DNA of 64,000 bases from Boletus sp. NGJ (taxonomy: Eukaryota > Basidiomycota > Agaricomycetes > Boletales > Boletaceae). The stretch is from assembly GCA_019096195.1 (NCBI GenBank), contig JAGTXK010000239.1, positions 744,001 to 808,000 of the forward strand, written 5' to 3'. Positions 54,319-64,000 of the stretch are shown piece after piece; the first letter of the stretch is position 1, and every line of letters begins with the position of its first letter. The notes below the pieces were generated by a model. It did no database searches, was not told the DNA's origin, and saw only the letters and a list, made by a program, of their open reading frames with translations. The translations under genes were made by a program, and so were the position numbers.

Positions 54319-56161
54319 ATGGTTTCTGGCAGGCGCTGGATCCCTTCATCGAAATCCAGAAGCGACCCCACACCCCAAACCCTTCCTACATCAAGCGACC
54401 ACCACGGTTCTATCGACCAAGATGACATAGTAATCGCGTATGTTTTCTTGGAGTTAAATTTTATTTCGCTTATCATGCATTCCATTAGGGTGATGGGACC
54501 CACAGGAGCGGGAAAGAGTTCAGTGAGTTACTCGTCGCCAGACTCTACACTCCACCGAGACCGAGACATTCATAGTTCGTGAACAAAGCGGCTGGGAGGG
54601 AGGAAGCCGTGGTAGGCTACAGCTTGACATCCACAACACGAGTGTTGCAGCCCGTCCGAATCCCATGTCCCCACCCTGACGGTCGTCGGGATATTGTCTT
54701 GGTAGACACCCCTGGATTCGACGACACACACCTTTCTGACACCCAGATTCTAAGAATCATAGCCAATTGGCTGAAGAGCACGTGAGTTGACCTGCGCGGA
54801 CCGAACTTCACCTGACTCGATAATCACAGGTACCAGAACAAGATCAAGCTCACAGGTCTTCTGTACCTCCACCGCATTCCAGACGTCAGATTGGCGGGAA
54901 CCCCTCTCAGAAATTTGAACGTATTCCAGGATTTGTGCGGTACAGAGAACCTGAAGAATGTTGTCCTCGTCACAACGATGTGGGACGAGGTTGAAGACCA
55001 GTCAGTTGGTTCCAAGAGGGAAGAGGAGCTTCTTTCGAGCTTCTGGAAGGGTATGATAGACCACGGTTCACGTACCTGTCGTTTCCAAGGAACCCGCGAA
55101 TCAGCTTGGGGGATCATTGATCATCTAAACTTGGAGGGATCTCGCGAGGGGCGCAATCCGCTGCGAATTCAGCGGGAAATGGTTGACCAAGAATTGCCGC
55201 TTCACGAAACAGCTGCAGGAAAAACCTTGCTCCGTGCCCTCGTCCAACTTGTGAGGGAGTTTAAAAGATCCTGGACAAACATGCGTAACGGAGTTCGTCG
55301 GGCAACCGGCCCAAAGAAGCCCACCCTTGGCCTTCGGCGGAATGCCATCCTCAGCAGGTCATCCACGCTCAGGTCTTCTCAAACTAGCTGGTCTGTGGTT
55401 TCGCCGACGGATACTGCAAGTATTGCCTCCCGCGATTCCGCATCTCTGCCCAGCCCGGCTGGGACCACTTCTTCGGGTTGTACTGCCAATGGTCGCCGAG
55501 ATGCACTCTTAGCTACGATCGCAGGCCTCAGGCTCGCCCATCAAGTGGCGGACATGGCCTCTATCCCCGTTGTCCGAGGAACAATTGGGACGGTCTTGAA
55601 AATAGCTCAAATGATCGAGGTCGGTGCTCTACCATTGACAACCGAGCGCCGTACTTATGGGTTTCTAAGGGAATGGGCGGCACGCATCATGCAATTACCC
55701 AGGTGGTAGAGAATTCCGGATGGCTGCTAGACGAGATTGCACAATATGCAGCGAAATCCCAGCTGTCCAGAGATATGAAGAAAACGCTGAGCGCTTTTCA
55801 AAGGTGTGTCACCTCGAATGGCTGCAACTAAAGGGATAATTACGACCACTTCAGAGAGCTCAACAAACTTCAAAAAGTCGTGACGAAGATTGAGGAAAGG
55901 GGCCACGTTGCTCGCTTCTTCCTGCAGGATACGGATCTCCAAGTGATCACGGCGTGCACCACTTCGATAAAGGAGATCTATGATAAGCTTGAAGTACAAT
56001 CATCTTCCACAACTGGTCCTCATTTCGCTGATGGTGTAGCACAGGTTAAGCTTGCCATGGACAATCGTCAGGCTATCGCACGTCTCGAAGATCAATTGAC
56101 GGCGCTTTGTAACAGCACAGCATTGGTGTGCCCATTTCCTAGATTCACTGGATATTTCTGA
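54319..56161 (+). CDS. AIG1-like GTPase fused to MLKL/HeLo-like helical domain (locus E)
   Basis: Six exons by eye (54319-54437, 54489-54522, 54576-54781, 54830-55619, 55670-55803, 55855-56161), about 529 residues. The G domain (about 38-250) has VMGPTGAGKSS (G1), IVLVDTPGFDDTHLSD (G3), LLYLHRIPDVRLAG, VTTMWDEVEDQ (G4 position) and SAWGIIDHL. Then come a short coil (MVDQELPLHETAAGK), a Ser/Thr-rich linker (about 300-340), and a helical C-terminus (about 343-510) containing ATIAGLRLAHQVADMASIP, VVRGTIGTVLKIAQMIE, KLQKVVTKIEERGHVARFF and IKEIYDKLE. The helical part resembles the MLKL-like/HeLo-like four-helix domain heading many agaric NLR and kinase proteins, including the P-V-x-G linker and the K-I-E-R-G-x-x-R block. 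This suggests a GTP-controlled membrane-acting cell-death or signalling protein. The fusion is read from spliced sequence and the domain call is from memory. Confidence 0.8.
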
Positions 56162-56512
56162 TCCTTGGGGCAGCGGCAATGCGAATGTCATGGAATGTTA
56201 GTCGTTCGTGAAGAATCGCAGGAAAACGGACAGCACTCCGCGACCACAAGTCAATCCGCATGATTACCAGGGGTCCACGTGCTTTCGGGTCGTGGAGCCC
56301 ATGCCCTTGAGATATCAGAGGTGCTGGTCGCCAGAGCAGGTCACTTTAACGCTATGATGCCCGTAATTTCATGCGCATAATTCCGATTTCGAACATACAA
56401 CACTATAACTTGTATTCTACGTACGGAGTCCCGTCATTCATGATCGTTGCAGTTGCCAGTGACGACGACGACGATTCCAAATACTGAGTATCCCAATCCA
56501 CTGGCATCGTGA
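56162..56512. other. Convergent spacer
   Basis: About 350 bp between convergent GTPase genes E and F. It holds a short (GAC)n-like stretch near 56461-56472. No gene seen. Confidence 0.5.
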
Positions 56513-57379
56513 TCAGTGTCTAAAAAGCTCTTCTACAGCTGTCCACGCTACTTCGGGATCTCCCTCGAAACGTCTTTGGTGTATTGAGGGCTTCCATCTG
56601 GATTTCCCCAAGGAGCCCATCTCGGCACAAAGCTTGGATCTGCGCTCTGTAATTTTCGACTCTAAGATGTTGCTCGAAGTCGTGTCATAGCTCATGACGA
56701 CGTGTACTCGCTGCGGGAGGTGGCTGTCACCGATCCGAGGAATAGTACCAGAGAACTCCTTGAGGTGGTTTCGCATCAATTCATGTGCAGGGTCGGTTTC
56801 GGCTCGATGCATGTAAATCACCCCGACAGACCGGGGCTGGTATCTGAGGGAGTATCGGCTTCAAATCCTAGCGAAGAGGCAGGGAGAAGTCTTACACTGT
56901 CCGGCTGAGCCATCTTTTAATCTCCTTCTTTGCATCAGGATGGTCGTATCCAGTGAGGAAAGAAGGGGTGTCAACGAATACGACGCTCTTCACCCCCTCT
57001 TGTAGCTCCGTATTTGCTTCGTCAGTCAGTTCACATCGAATCGCTCGAACCTCTCCAGTGAAGGGATGCGAGTCTCTGCTGACTCTGACTAAATCACTCT
57101 GCGTTGCTGCCTTGGTGAACTGTGATGGCGCTGAGACGAAACCAGATTCACGGGGAATATTTGAGCCTACACACGCACCCAACTTTTGCCTGATCCTGTA
57201 GGCCCCACTACACTGTTTGACGACTGGTTGTCAGGGATGAATGGAAACCACGACGACTCTTGAACGTACAATACCACGATATCATCTTTAGATATAGAAG
57301 ATGTCTGGGCAGAGGAGTCTGGCTTGATTTTGCCCCACAAATTAGCAAGCATGTGGGCGAAATCGTATTTCTTTGGCAT
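56513..57379 (-). CDS. Divergent AIG1-like GTPase, short form (locus F)
   Basis: Starts MPKKYDFAHMLANLWGKIKP; exon 1 ends DDIVVL and splices into VVGPTGSGKSW (G1). The next exon reads QFTKAATQSDLVRVSRDSHP, then SVVFVDTPSFLTGYDHPD, so G3 is DTPS rather than DTPG. After an intron come GVIYMHRAETDP and HVVMSYDTTSS where other members have TTMWD, so the base-specificity motif is not recognisable. It ends just after AWTAVEELFRH, without coiled coil or tail. Paralog of locus G. Either a specialised GTPase or one that binds but does not hydrolyse nucleotide. Confidence 0.75.
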
Positions 57380-57646
57380 GGTCTGAAAGGGCACAAAGGA
57401 CTCTGGAATTTGCTGTAAGAGCGCAAGTGGGATTGGATGCGGAGTGAAATGGAGTTAGTATCCTGTGGCCTAAGCTGATTTACTAGATGTCAACGGCCGA
57501 AAACGTTTACGATAATCGTTGAATTTTCGTATAGTATGGCATCCAGCTAAGTGTCGTATTTACTGGAGTACAGGTAGATCAAGGATCATGCAATGCATGA
57601 CCATACAAGTTGGAGTGTGTGATCCCCACCGACGGTAGCATGTCAG

Positions 57647-58537
57647 TCATCCCTGCCGATCTCTTTGGTTAGCCGTAGTTGTGAAAAGTTTCAGTACAGC
57701 GTCCCAAGCTTCATTTGGTTTGTTCTGCTGCAAATATTCATGATGTAAGGAAACACCCCATTCCAACTTCCGCCCCTGAAAGAAGCTCGACTGCAGTTTA
57801 TCAAACTGCTTCTGGAACATATCCTTGTGGAGGTTAATCTTCTCTTGCGGGGTCCGGTCCTCCACAGAGTGATGGGTAAGGATGCCATGCAATCGCATGG
57901 GGGAAGTGGACGGGAACTTGAAATCCCCTGGAAAAGTTGAGGCGAAAACATTCAAGTGCTTTTGAACGGGATTGGAACCAGGGGCGTTCGCGAGTCTATC
58001 CACGTATATGATCCCGAGACGAGTAGACTTGGATCTGAACGGTTGTCGGTTGTCGTCACGTTCAAAAAGCTGAGACCTTACCTTGACTCTGTCAACCAAC
58101 TAGTCGTATTCCTCTCCATTTCTGACTCTTTTTCAAGGTCAGCGAGAAAGGATGGCGTGTCTACGAATACGATGTAGTTGTATTCCAAGGCCCGCGAAGC
58201 AATTTTTGCGTCCGCACTGAGCTCGCATCTGATTGCCTGTACTTTCGTCTCGCTAGATCGAAGTTCTCTGCTAGGTTTGACGAGATCGCACTTCGTCACT
58301 GTTTGTGCGAACTGCGAGGGCACACAGAAGCTCGATTGTAACCTGACGAAGAGAAGGAGAAAGGTCGTACCCAACTCTTTCCGGCACCCGCAGGACCCAC
58401 TATACTGGACGACAGATAGCAAGTTAGTAAGGAATAAGAATAAATATCTTTCCGAAAACACACAATACCACTAAATCATCGGCGTTCAGTTCGAATGTTA
58501 TACCAAGTACGCGCTTGAACCAACTCAGCAATCCCAT
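57647..58537 (-). CDS. Divergent AIG1-like GTPase, short form (locus G)
   Basis: Starts MGLLSWFKRVLGITFELNADDLVVL, then splices into IVGPAGAGKSW (G1). It continues QFAQTVTKCDLVKPSRELR, KVQAIRCELSADAK and YIVFVDTPSFLADLEKE (G3 as DTPS). The last exon reads STRLGIIYVDRLANAPGSN...LHGILTHHSVEDRTPQEKI, where no TMWD or N/TKxD motif is visible, and ends soon after NEAWDAVLKLF. It shares with locus F the length, splice positions, DTPS and absence of a coiled coil. The N-terminal WFKRVLGITF is amphipathic and might touch membranes (inference). Confidence 0.75.
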
Positions 58538-59452
58538 ATCTTGACGAGGTCCGTCGCAAGGGTCGTATTTGCTGGCCAAGAAGTGGAAATCCGGGGGGAA
58601 GGAGGTATGGGCGGGATGAGATTGTACGGTAGTGCCCCGCCTGGTGCTGGCTGTACACGTTGCTTGAGTGAGACCATCCCGTCATCTCAATGTTAACAAT
58701 TTGTTTTAATAACCACCAGAATGCTGGTTATCATTCCAGAACCGCGGGTAGGGTTTATTATGATAGGATGAACGAATGGCAGCCACCCATGCCCAGAAGA
58801 AAAGCCTGTGGATATGTACGGCATAGACCACGCGCTACACACGACAAGTACTAACGTAACAGCCTCTATGTTCAGTACGGACTAATGCGGTTTTCTATTC
58901 TTAACGGACATTTGAGCATCTGGTCTGGCCAACAAGTTGGTAGGTCAATTCTGTACCTTCAAGCTTTCAAGGATCAGGATTGCAGCTAGATAAGTCCTGG
59001 GATATACCCGCGTCAAACCCACAGTTGTTGCGGAGCTGTGGATCAATGCGAGTTATGAATCACTCGAGGCTGCCTCATGTTCTACCTCGATTCACATAGC
59101 ACGCCTTCAGGGCCCTTACTTCTGATTAATATGGTTTTCGTCGACGGCCCAATCCCTGCCAGCGCTATTCAAATTTCCGGCACCATCCTCCATCGAGAAG
59201 AGACACCACCAGGTATGCAATTGATGGATGGATGTGTCCACACCGCATCCGTCTGTCAATCCTATCCTTGCCCCAGAACCATTCTGCTTACCCGTTCCCC
59301 CGCTAGCCACCACAGACGAAGGAGCAGCCCATCACGAGTCCTTTGTAAGGCAGAATCGACACTCCCATTAGCATCGAGTACAGACAAAAGTGCAATGGGA
59401 AGAGGGTGGAGGAAAGTCAGTAACGTTCACCGCCACTCACTCTCGTCAGCAA
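58538..59452. other. Divergent spacer between GTPases G and H
   Basis: About 900 bp between divergent genes. A frame at 59077-59466 (MFYLDSHSTPSGPLLL) overlaps the start of H in another frame and shows no motif, so I treat it as noncoding. Confidence 0.45.
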
Positions 59453-60873
59453 ATGCCATTTTTTAACTCCTCTCAGCAGCTATTGCCAAGATCAAAAAAG
59501 CGGACGAAAAGTGACACAACTTCGTCATCCGCCGAGGGAGAATACCATCCTTCGCCTCTGGCAGATACAAAGCAATACCCACCGGCAGATGATGTCCACA
59601 CAACGCCGGATTATGAAAATCTCGTGACGGTACCCTCCGCGCTTCCAACAATCGCAGAGAAACAACTTCAGACAGACGAGGAACCCACAGAGATGGATGA
59701 AGAGCCTCAGGAATCTCCTGTGTTGGTCTCTCCGATTCAGACCGATCGAAAGCGACACTCTATAAGACGATTTTTCGGCGAAGAGATCCCTCAGACAGCC
59801 CCGGGATCTTCTCAGGTATCCGACAATTCACCTGCGATGGTAAACATAAAGGAGCTTAAAACAGATGATATTGTGATAGCGTAGGTGATGATATCTCGAC
59901 AGTTGAATGGCTAACTTGATATCTCATAGTGTCATGGGTCCAACAGGCTCTGGAAAGAGTACGGTGAGACGAACAGCAAGTAGCGGAATCTGGTCACTCA
60001 TATGTCGTCAGTTCATACGCTGCGCTAGTGGACATGAGACTCAGGGGGTCGGCCATACGTTGAAATCATTTACAAGCCAGGTCCTTGGTATCAGATTCTG
60101 GGATGAGGAGAGTAAGCGACATGTAGTCCTGGTGGATACACCGGGCTTTGACGACACGTTTAAATCCGACCTCGACATTTTGAACATGATTTCTGATTGG
60201 CTCAACTCAAGGTAGTGTATGATGTCTACTAGGCCGCGTTTCTCATCCACATTCCCGTCCCCACAGTTATAACAACGACAAACTTCTCTCCGGGATTTTG
60301 TATCTCCATCGGATAACGGACAACCGCATGGCCGGTACGCCACTGAAGAACCTCCGCGTATTCCGAAAGCTCTGCGGAAAAGACGCTTTAGAGAAAGTTT
60401 ACCTCACTACGACAATGTGGGATGAAGTAGACCCAACGGTCGGCGAAAGGAGGTTGGATGAGCTCAGTTCGGATTACTGGAAGGCGATGATTTCTCAGGG
60501 AGCCCACATAGCTTGTTGCAGGAGTGACGACGACTCGCCGAAGGAGCTTATTCGACGTATCCTCGCCCAGGAAGGCGCTCGCAAGGTGCTGCTACAAGAA
60601 GAGATGGTCGAGCTGGGGAAGGAGCTCAGAGAAACAGCTGCTGGGCAACAACTGTATTCTCAGCTGGAGTTGCTGGTCGAGAGACAAACGGAGCTTCTAC
60701 GGAGGATCGACAAGGAGAGAAAGGCGGCTTCGGATCCAAACGTAGTGGTGGAACTCCAGGCAGAATATGATGATTTGCGGGAGCAGGTAGACGACAAGTT
60801 GGGTCAAATGGCAGAGCTGAAGTTGCCCCGGTTAACGAGATTTTTCCGTTTCTTTGTGCTGAGACAAGACTGA
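59453..60873 (+). CDS. AIG1-like GTPase with long disordered N-terminus (locus H)
   Basis: Exon 1 (from 59453, MPFFNSSQQLLPRSKKR) gives about 143 residues of Ser/Pro/Glu-rich, probably disordered sequence ending DDIVIA. Short introns lead to VMGPTGSGKST (G1), FIRCASGHETQGVGHTL, then HVVLVDTPGFDDTFKSDLD (G3), ILYLHRITDNRMAGTPLKNL, LTTTMWDEVDPTVGERR (G4 position). A coiled coil follows (LLQEEMVELGKELRETAAGQ, LYSQLELLVERQTELLRRI, LQAEYDDLREQVDDKLGQM), then the tail LKLPRLTRFFRFFVLRQD ending at 60873. The tail matches in place and character the basic hydrophobic tails of loci D and B/C. Membrane-associated switch by analogy to GIMAP/IAN proteins; partner unknown. Confidence 0.82.
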
Positions 60874-62885
60874 CGGTGAGCCGAGGTCACAGGCGATCAA
60901 TGTTCTGAATATTTTGAGCCTTCGATGAATTGGTCACGTAGCTACCAGAAGACCTCCAGATATGATATTAGGGATGCATATATAAGTTACGACCTTTATG
61001 GCTCGGAGACTCTGACGTGCCCTCCCAGTTACCTGTTAGTAAATGTGGTGTTTCGGTACGACGAGATATGATCACAGTATATTGCGCGTAGGAAGAGTGT
61101 TATTCAATTCCACTTCATGGTCTACCTCGGCGCGGTATTTACTTGCAAGGGTATCCACAAGGTACCGCGACATTATCGTTTATATATTCCTCGAGTCCTA
61201 TCCTTGCACCTGTCCGGAATTTGTAGTCCATTCTGGCACCGCCGCACCAGTCGACCTAAATCGCCGACGCTCGCATTGATCAGGAATGTGATGACAAATC
61301 GAGAGAGCGTAGAGAGCGTGTTTTACGCGCTGCCCGTCTGACCAGGCTCGAGCTCGATGTTAGTGAACCTCTATGGCGGCTCGGATCTGCGGAGGATGCG
61401 ATAAGTTCAAGTGAGAGTAGGGTGCTCCAGGTTCGAAGATCAAATATCCTACACTGTCGGTAACGACGATCTTGCTGTCATTCTGAGTCGCAACAGTGAG
61501 GATGAGCCCGTCGCGCTTGTCCAAGGCAGGCAGGTTCTACTACGCGTCACCTGCGTGTCCGTCAACGGTAATGTAACCTCGCGATGATCGTTAATAGATC
61601 CTGGATACAGTAAGAAATGAGCAAACTACTTGTACCTCTCCGGAATCCGACTTTACGCAGTTGATAGTCACAGACAACCTTCGTCAGGCTGAAACATCGG
61701 GGCGATGTGCTTCGTCGGTGCCGGCCTTGGGGCGATCTCGACATTCGTCGAGTTCAAGAGGCCTGTTCAATTCTCAATTTCTCGCTGCAGGTATCGTTTG
61801 GTTCTGTCTCGTCGGAATCGATGTGTAGTTGCAAGACTGGACACCTTCGAACAGGTTTAGACGTCACTGCCAGCCTGCATGCTAGTTAGTTGCTGAACGT
61901 CAGCCGCTCAGTCACCGATGCGTTCTAACCCGTCGACATACATACTATACTATGTCAGACTTCACGGTGACATCCAACGCCACGGAACAAGCAATTTACT
62001 TCCATTATCCAATTCCGACCTCCGCGACTCTGAACATACTAGATGAACTGTCACGGTTGCCAAGGTTCCGAGCCGTGCTATCTCAAAGTTAATGCCTTTG
62101 GTTCGTTTCTAGATTCATTCCGAATGTCGTTTCAGAATGATAACGTGATAAGCAGTACAGGTATGTGGCTAGTTACTACTACCCCCCGGCATCCGACTCC
62201 GAACGTCCCAGATGAACTGCCACGGAAATTGTTTGGGCTTTCTCAAAATTAATGCTGTTGGTTCGCTTCTAGATTCCATTCCGAATGTCGTTGCATAATG
62301 ATAACCTGATAAGCAGTACAGGTATTGTGGCTGGTTACTGCTGTATCCTGGCATCGAGGCTGTCCTCCACTGGAAAGCAGAACGATATAAGCCGAATTCT
62401 CGTCGGGGCAGCTGAAGTTGGTTTTTCCCACCAGAAGATGCCTGAAGCGAAGAGGCACCGATCACTCTGGTCACGGTGGGTGATCTCGTTCCCAGGCAAC
62501 CTCTGGACGGCCGTTGACTAATACTCTCATGTGTCCACCTGATCTTTCCCCTCCGAGCCTCCTCGTGTTTCATTTCACGGGGGACCACAACTCGATCTGG
62601 GCACGCAAAAAACACAGAGCGGACGATCGGACGATTTGAAGCCCTCCAAAAGACATGCCGGCTGACTTGATCCGACTGCCACTGGCCAGGTGGGCCGGAT
62701 GGATGGCACCTGGCCGGCGATGCCATTTTCTGGGTTTTCGCATGGACAACCTTCCAATTGGCATTGGCTCTGGCCTTGGATTTTGGAAGGCAGCCATGAA
62801 GTTGGCCGTTGCTTCCGCCCATACATAAACCAGGACCCTTCTCCCCCGTTTCTGTTATTTGCTCTCCAGAGAAACCTCGATCATC
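60874..62885. other. Gene-poor spacer with direct repeats
   Basis: About 2 kb between the GTPase cluster and the last C2H2 gene. Holds the 150-170 bp direct repeats described separately. A minus-strand stretch open at 62169-62822 (217 codons) has no recognisable motif and overlaps the repeats, so it is not called as a gene. Confidence 0.45.
62021..62342 (+). repeat. Two direct repeats of about 150-160 bp
   Basis: Copy 1 (about 62021-62181) and copy 2 (about 62192-62342) share blocks such as AGATGAACTG, TTGGTTCG, TTCTAGATTC and ATTCCGAATGTCGTT, then GATAAGCAGTACAGGTAT, with about 15-20 percent difference. Copies are offset by 169 bp and nearly adjacent. No open frame explains them. Confidence 0.85.
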
Positions 62886-64000
62886 ATGACATCTTCAGGT
62901 TTCTCATTCGACACTGGTGACAGTGACCCCATACGAGATTGGTAGGGGACGCTTTTTGCTGACCCAAACTCGTTGTGATGTTGACTCCCTTCAGTTTCCT
63001 TGACGAGTTTTGGAAAGATATTCTTGACGTGAAACCGACTGTCGTGGGCTCTCCCGACAAGTTCTTCCGGTGAGTATGAAAGAGACATTACATTTGCTTC
63101 CCCTGATTGATAGCGCGTAATAGATATCTCCCGGACATTGATCAGGGCTACCCACGGCCTCAGCCCCCGTCCACCGAAAACCCCGCACACGCGCCTCCCA
63201 GTCTCAATGCGCACACGCGCTTTGATGCCCATGATCGGCCGTCTCAGCCTGACCAGTCTGCTCAGTACCATACACCTGTTTTCAATCCCCCAAACTCTGG
63301 GCCAATGTCAACCATTATGTCGACCCGCCGACCATCTGCGATCCTTGACGCTGGGACTTCATCGATGTCGCAAGGATACTCGTCTGCTGTGAGCACTGAG
63401 CAAATAGCTCTAGTCCCCTGTTTGCATCGCTTGCTTATGTGGCTTACCCCCTTTATAGGTCGCTGTCCATGACGCATTATACTCACCCCAAAATCACTTC
63501 TCTCCAGCGGGAAGGACTGTGTCATCCCACCACAATAGTCCCCCGAGGTTTGCTGATCAAGCCAGGCTATTTAACTCTGAAATAGGAACCCCCTATGAAC
63601 AAATTCCACTCGCCTTGGCTGGGATGACGCTGAGTTCTTCCTCTACCCCTTCCGAATTGGCGTTCCGGCCTATGGTTCCTCGCCCCCCCATTGAAAGAAT
63701 ACAGCACCGAAATCCTCGGAGAGGCAGCTCGGTCACAAATTATCCTTACCCTCCAACTCGGACATCCTCGTTGCCGGTCCAAGCGAGCTCACCCGAAGAG
63801 GCGGTATCACACACTTGCCAGTGGATGAGGGCCGACGGCACGATATGTGGGACACCGATCACATGGGCAGGCGTTCCAAAACACCTCACTACACATGGCG
63901 TCGAAAACATGGCAAACCACATTCGTGTGTCGTGCGGATGGTCAGGATGCCGGATCAAAGGAAACCACGATATGTTGAACCGCGAAAGCATCGTACGCCA
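62886..64000 (+). CDS. C2H2 zinc-finger protein, accessory family member 6 (cut by window end)
   Basis: Starts MTSSGFSFDTGDSDPIRD, followed by short introns and exons FLDEFWKDILDVKPTVV and RYLPDIDQGYPRPQPPSTE. A long Pro/Ser-rich region (STIMSTRRPSAILDAG, PLALAGMTLSSSSTP, NPRRGSSVTNYPYPP) leads to the Cys/His region CQWMRADGTICGTPITWAGVPKHLTTH and CGWSGCRIKGNHDMLNRES, where the window ends before a third finger. The first module is closest to that of member 2 and to the relic at 40.3 kb. The 3' end lies outside the window. Confidence 0.7.

Noticed and set aside
59077-59466. 129-codon frame just upstream of GTPase H
   Set aside because: Overlaps the H start in another frame, no motif; probably 5' region of H.
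62169-62822. 217-codon minus-strand frame
   Set aside because: Runs through the direct repeats and has no recognisable domain; likely chance.

Overview
The window is nuclear DNA of a filamentous basidiomycete fungus, probably an Agaricomycete. Genes are dense, with many short introns (about 40-80 nt, GT...AG). The gene content fits: a secreted GH29 fucosidase with a fungal N-terminal domain, a Bem2-type RhoGAP, a Pmr1-type Ca/Mn pump, and expanded families of AIG1-like GTPases and small C2H2 proteins. A Rhizoctonia/Ceratobasidium-like source is my guess only. No rRNA, tRNA, CRISPR array or intact transposon was recognised. All splice models were made by eye. Left part (1-31.4 kb), mostly conserved housekeeping genes: CCT8 chaperonin subunit (+), a large BEM2-like RhoGAP (-), a phi-type glutathione transferase (-), a tandem pair of GH29 alpha-L-fucosidase genes (+; the first is clearly a pseudogene, the second has a 2-nt anomaly), a Pro/Thr-rich acidic protein (+), a PMR1-like P-type ATPase (-), a C2H2 protein (-), an SR-rich SCI1-like nuclear protein (+) and a saccharopine-dehydrogenase-like oxidoreductase (+). 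Middle part (31.4-47.4 kb): gene-poor accessory DNA with four further small genes of one C2H2 family, plus a 70-bp relic of the same family on the other strand; long spacers show only weak coding signals. Right part (47.4-60.9 kb): a cluster of seven AIG1/GIMAP-like P-loop GTPase loci on both strands. One is a pseudogene. One appears to encode two G domains in tandem, joined by a 46-nt linker exon that is in frame. Two form a divergent pair with a changed G3 motif. Several end in a coiled coil followed by a short basic amphipathic tail. One instead carries a C-terminal helical domain resembling the MLKL-like/HeLo-like four-helix bundles that head many fungal NLR proteins. The window ends in a sixth C2H2 gene, cut by the right edge. 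How it may fit together (inference): the GTPase cluster looks like a fast-evolving set of nucleotide switches with exchangeable membrane-acting C-termini (amphipathic tail or four-helix bundle). It would be comparable in logic to animal GIMAP/IAN proteins and to fungal NLR-type cell-death modules. The interspersed C2H2 genes are a second lineage-specific expansion in the same region.
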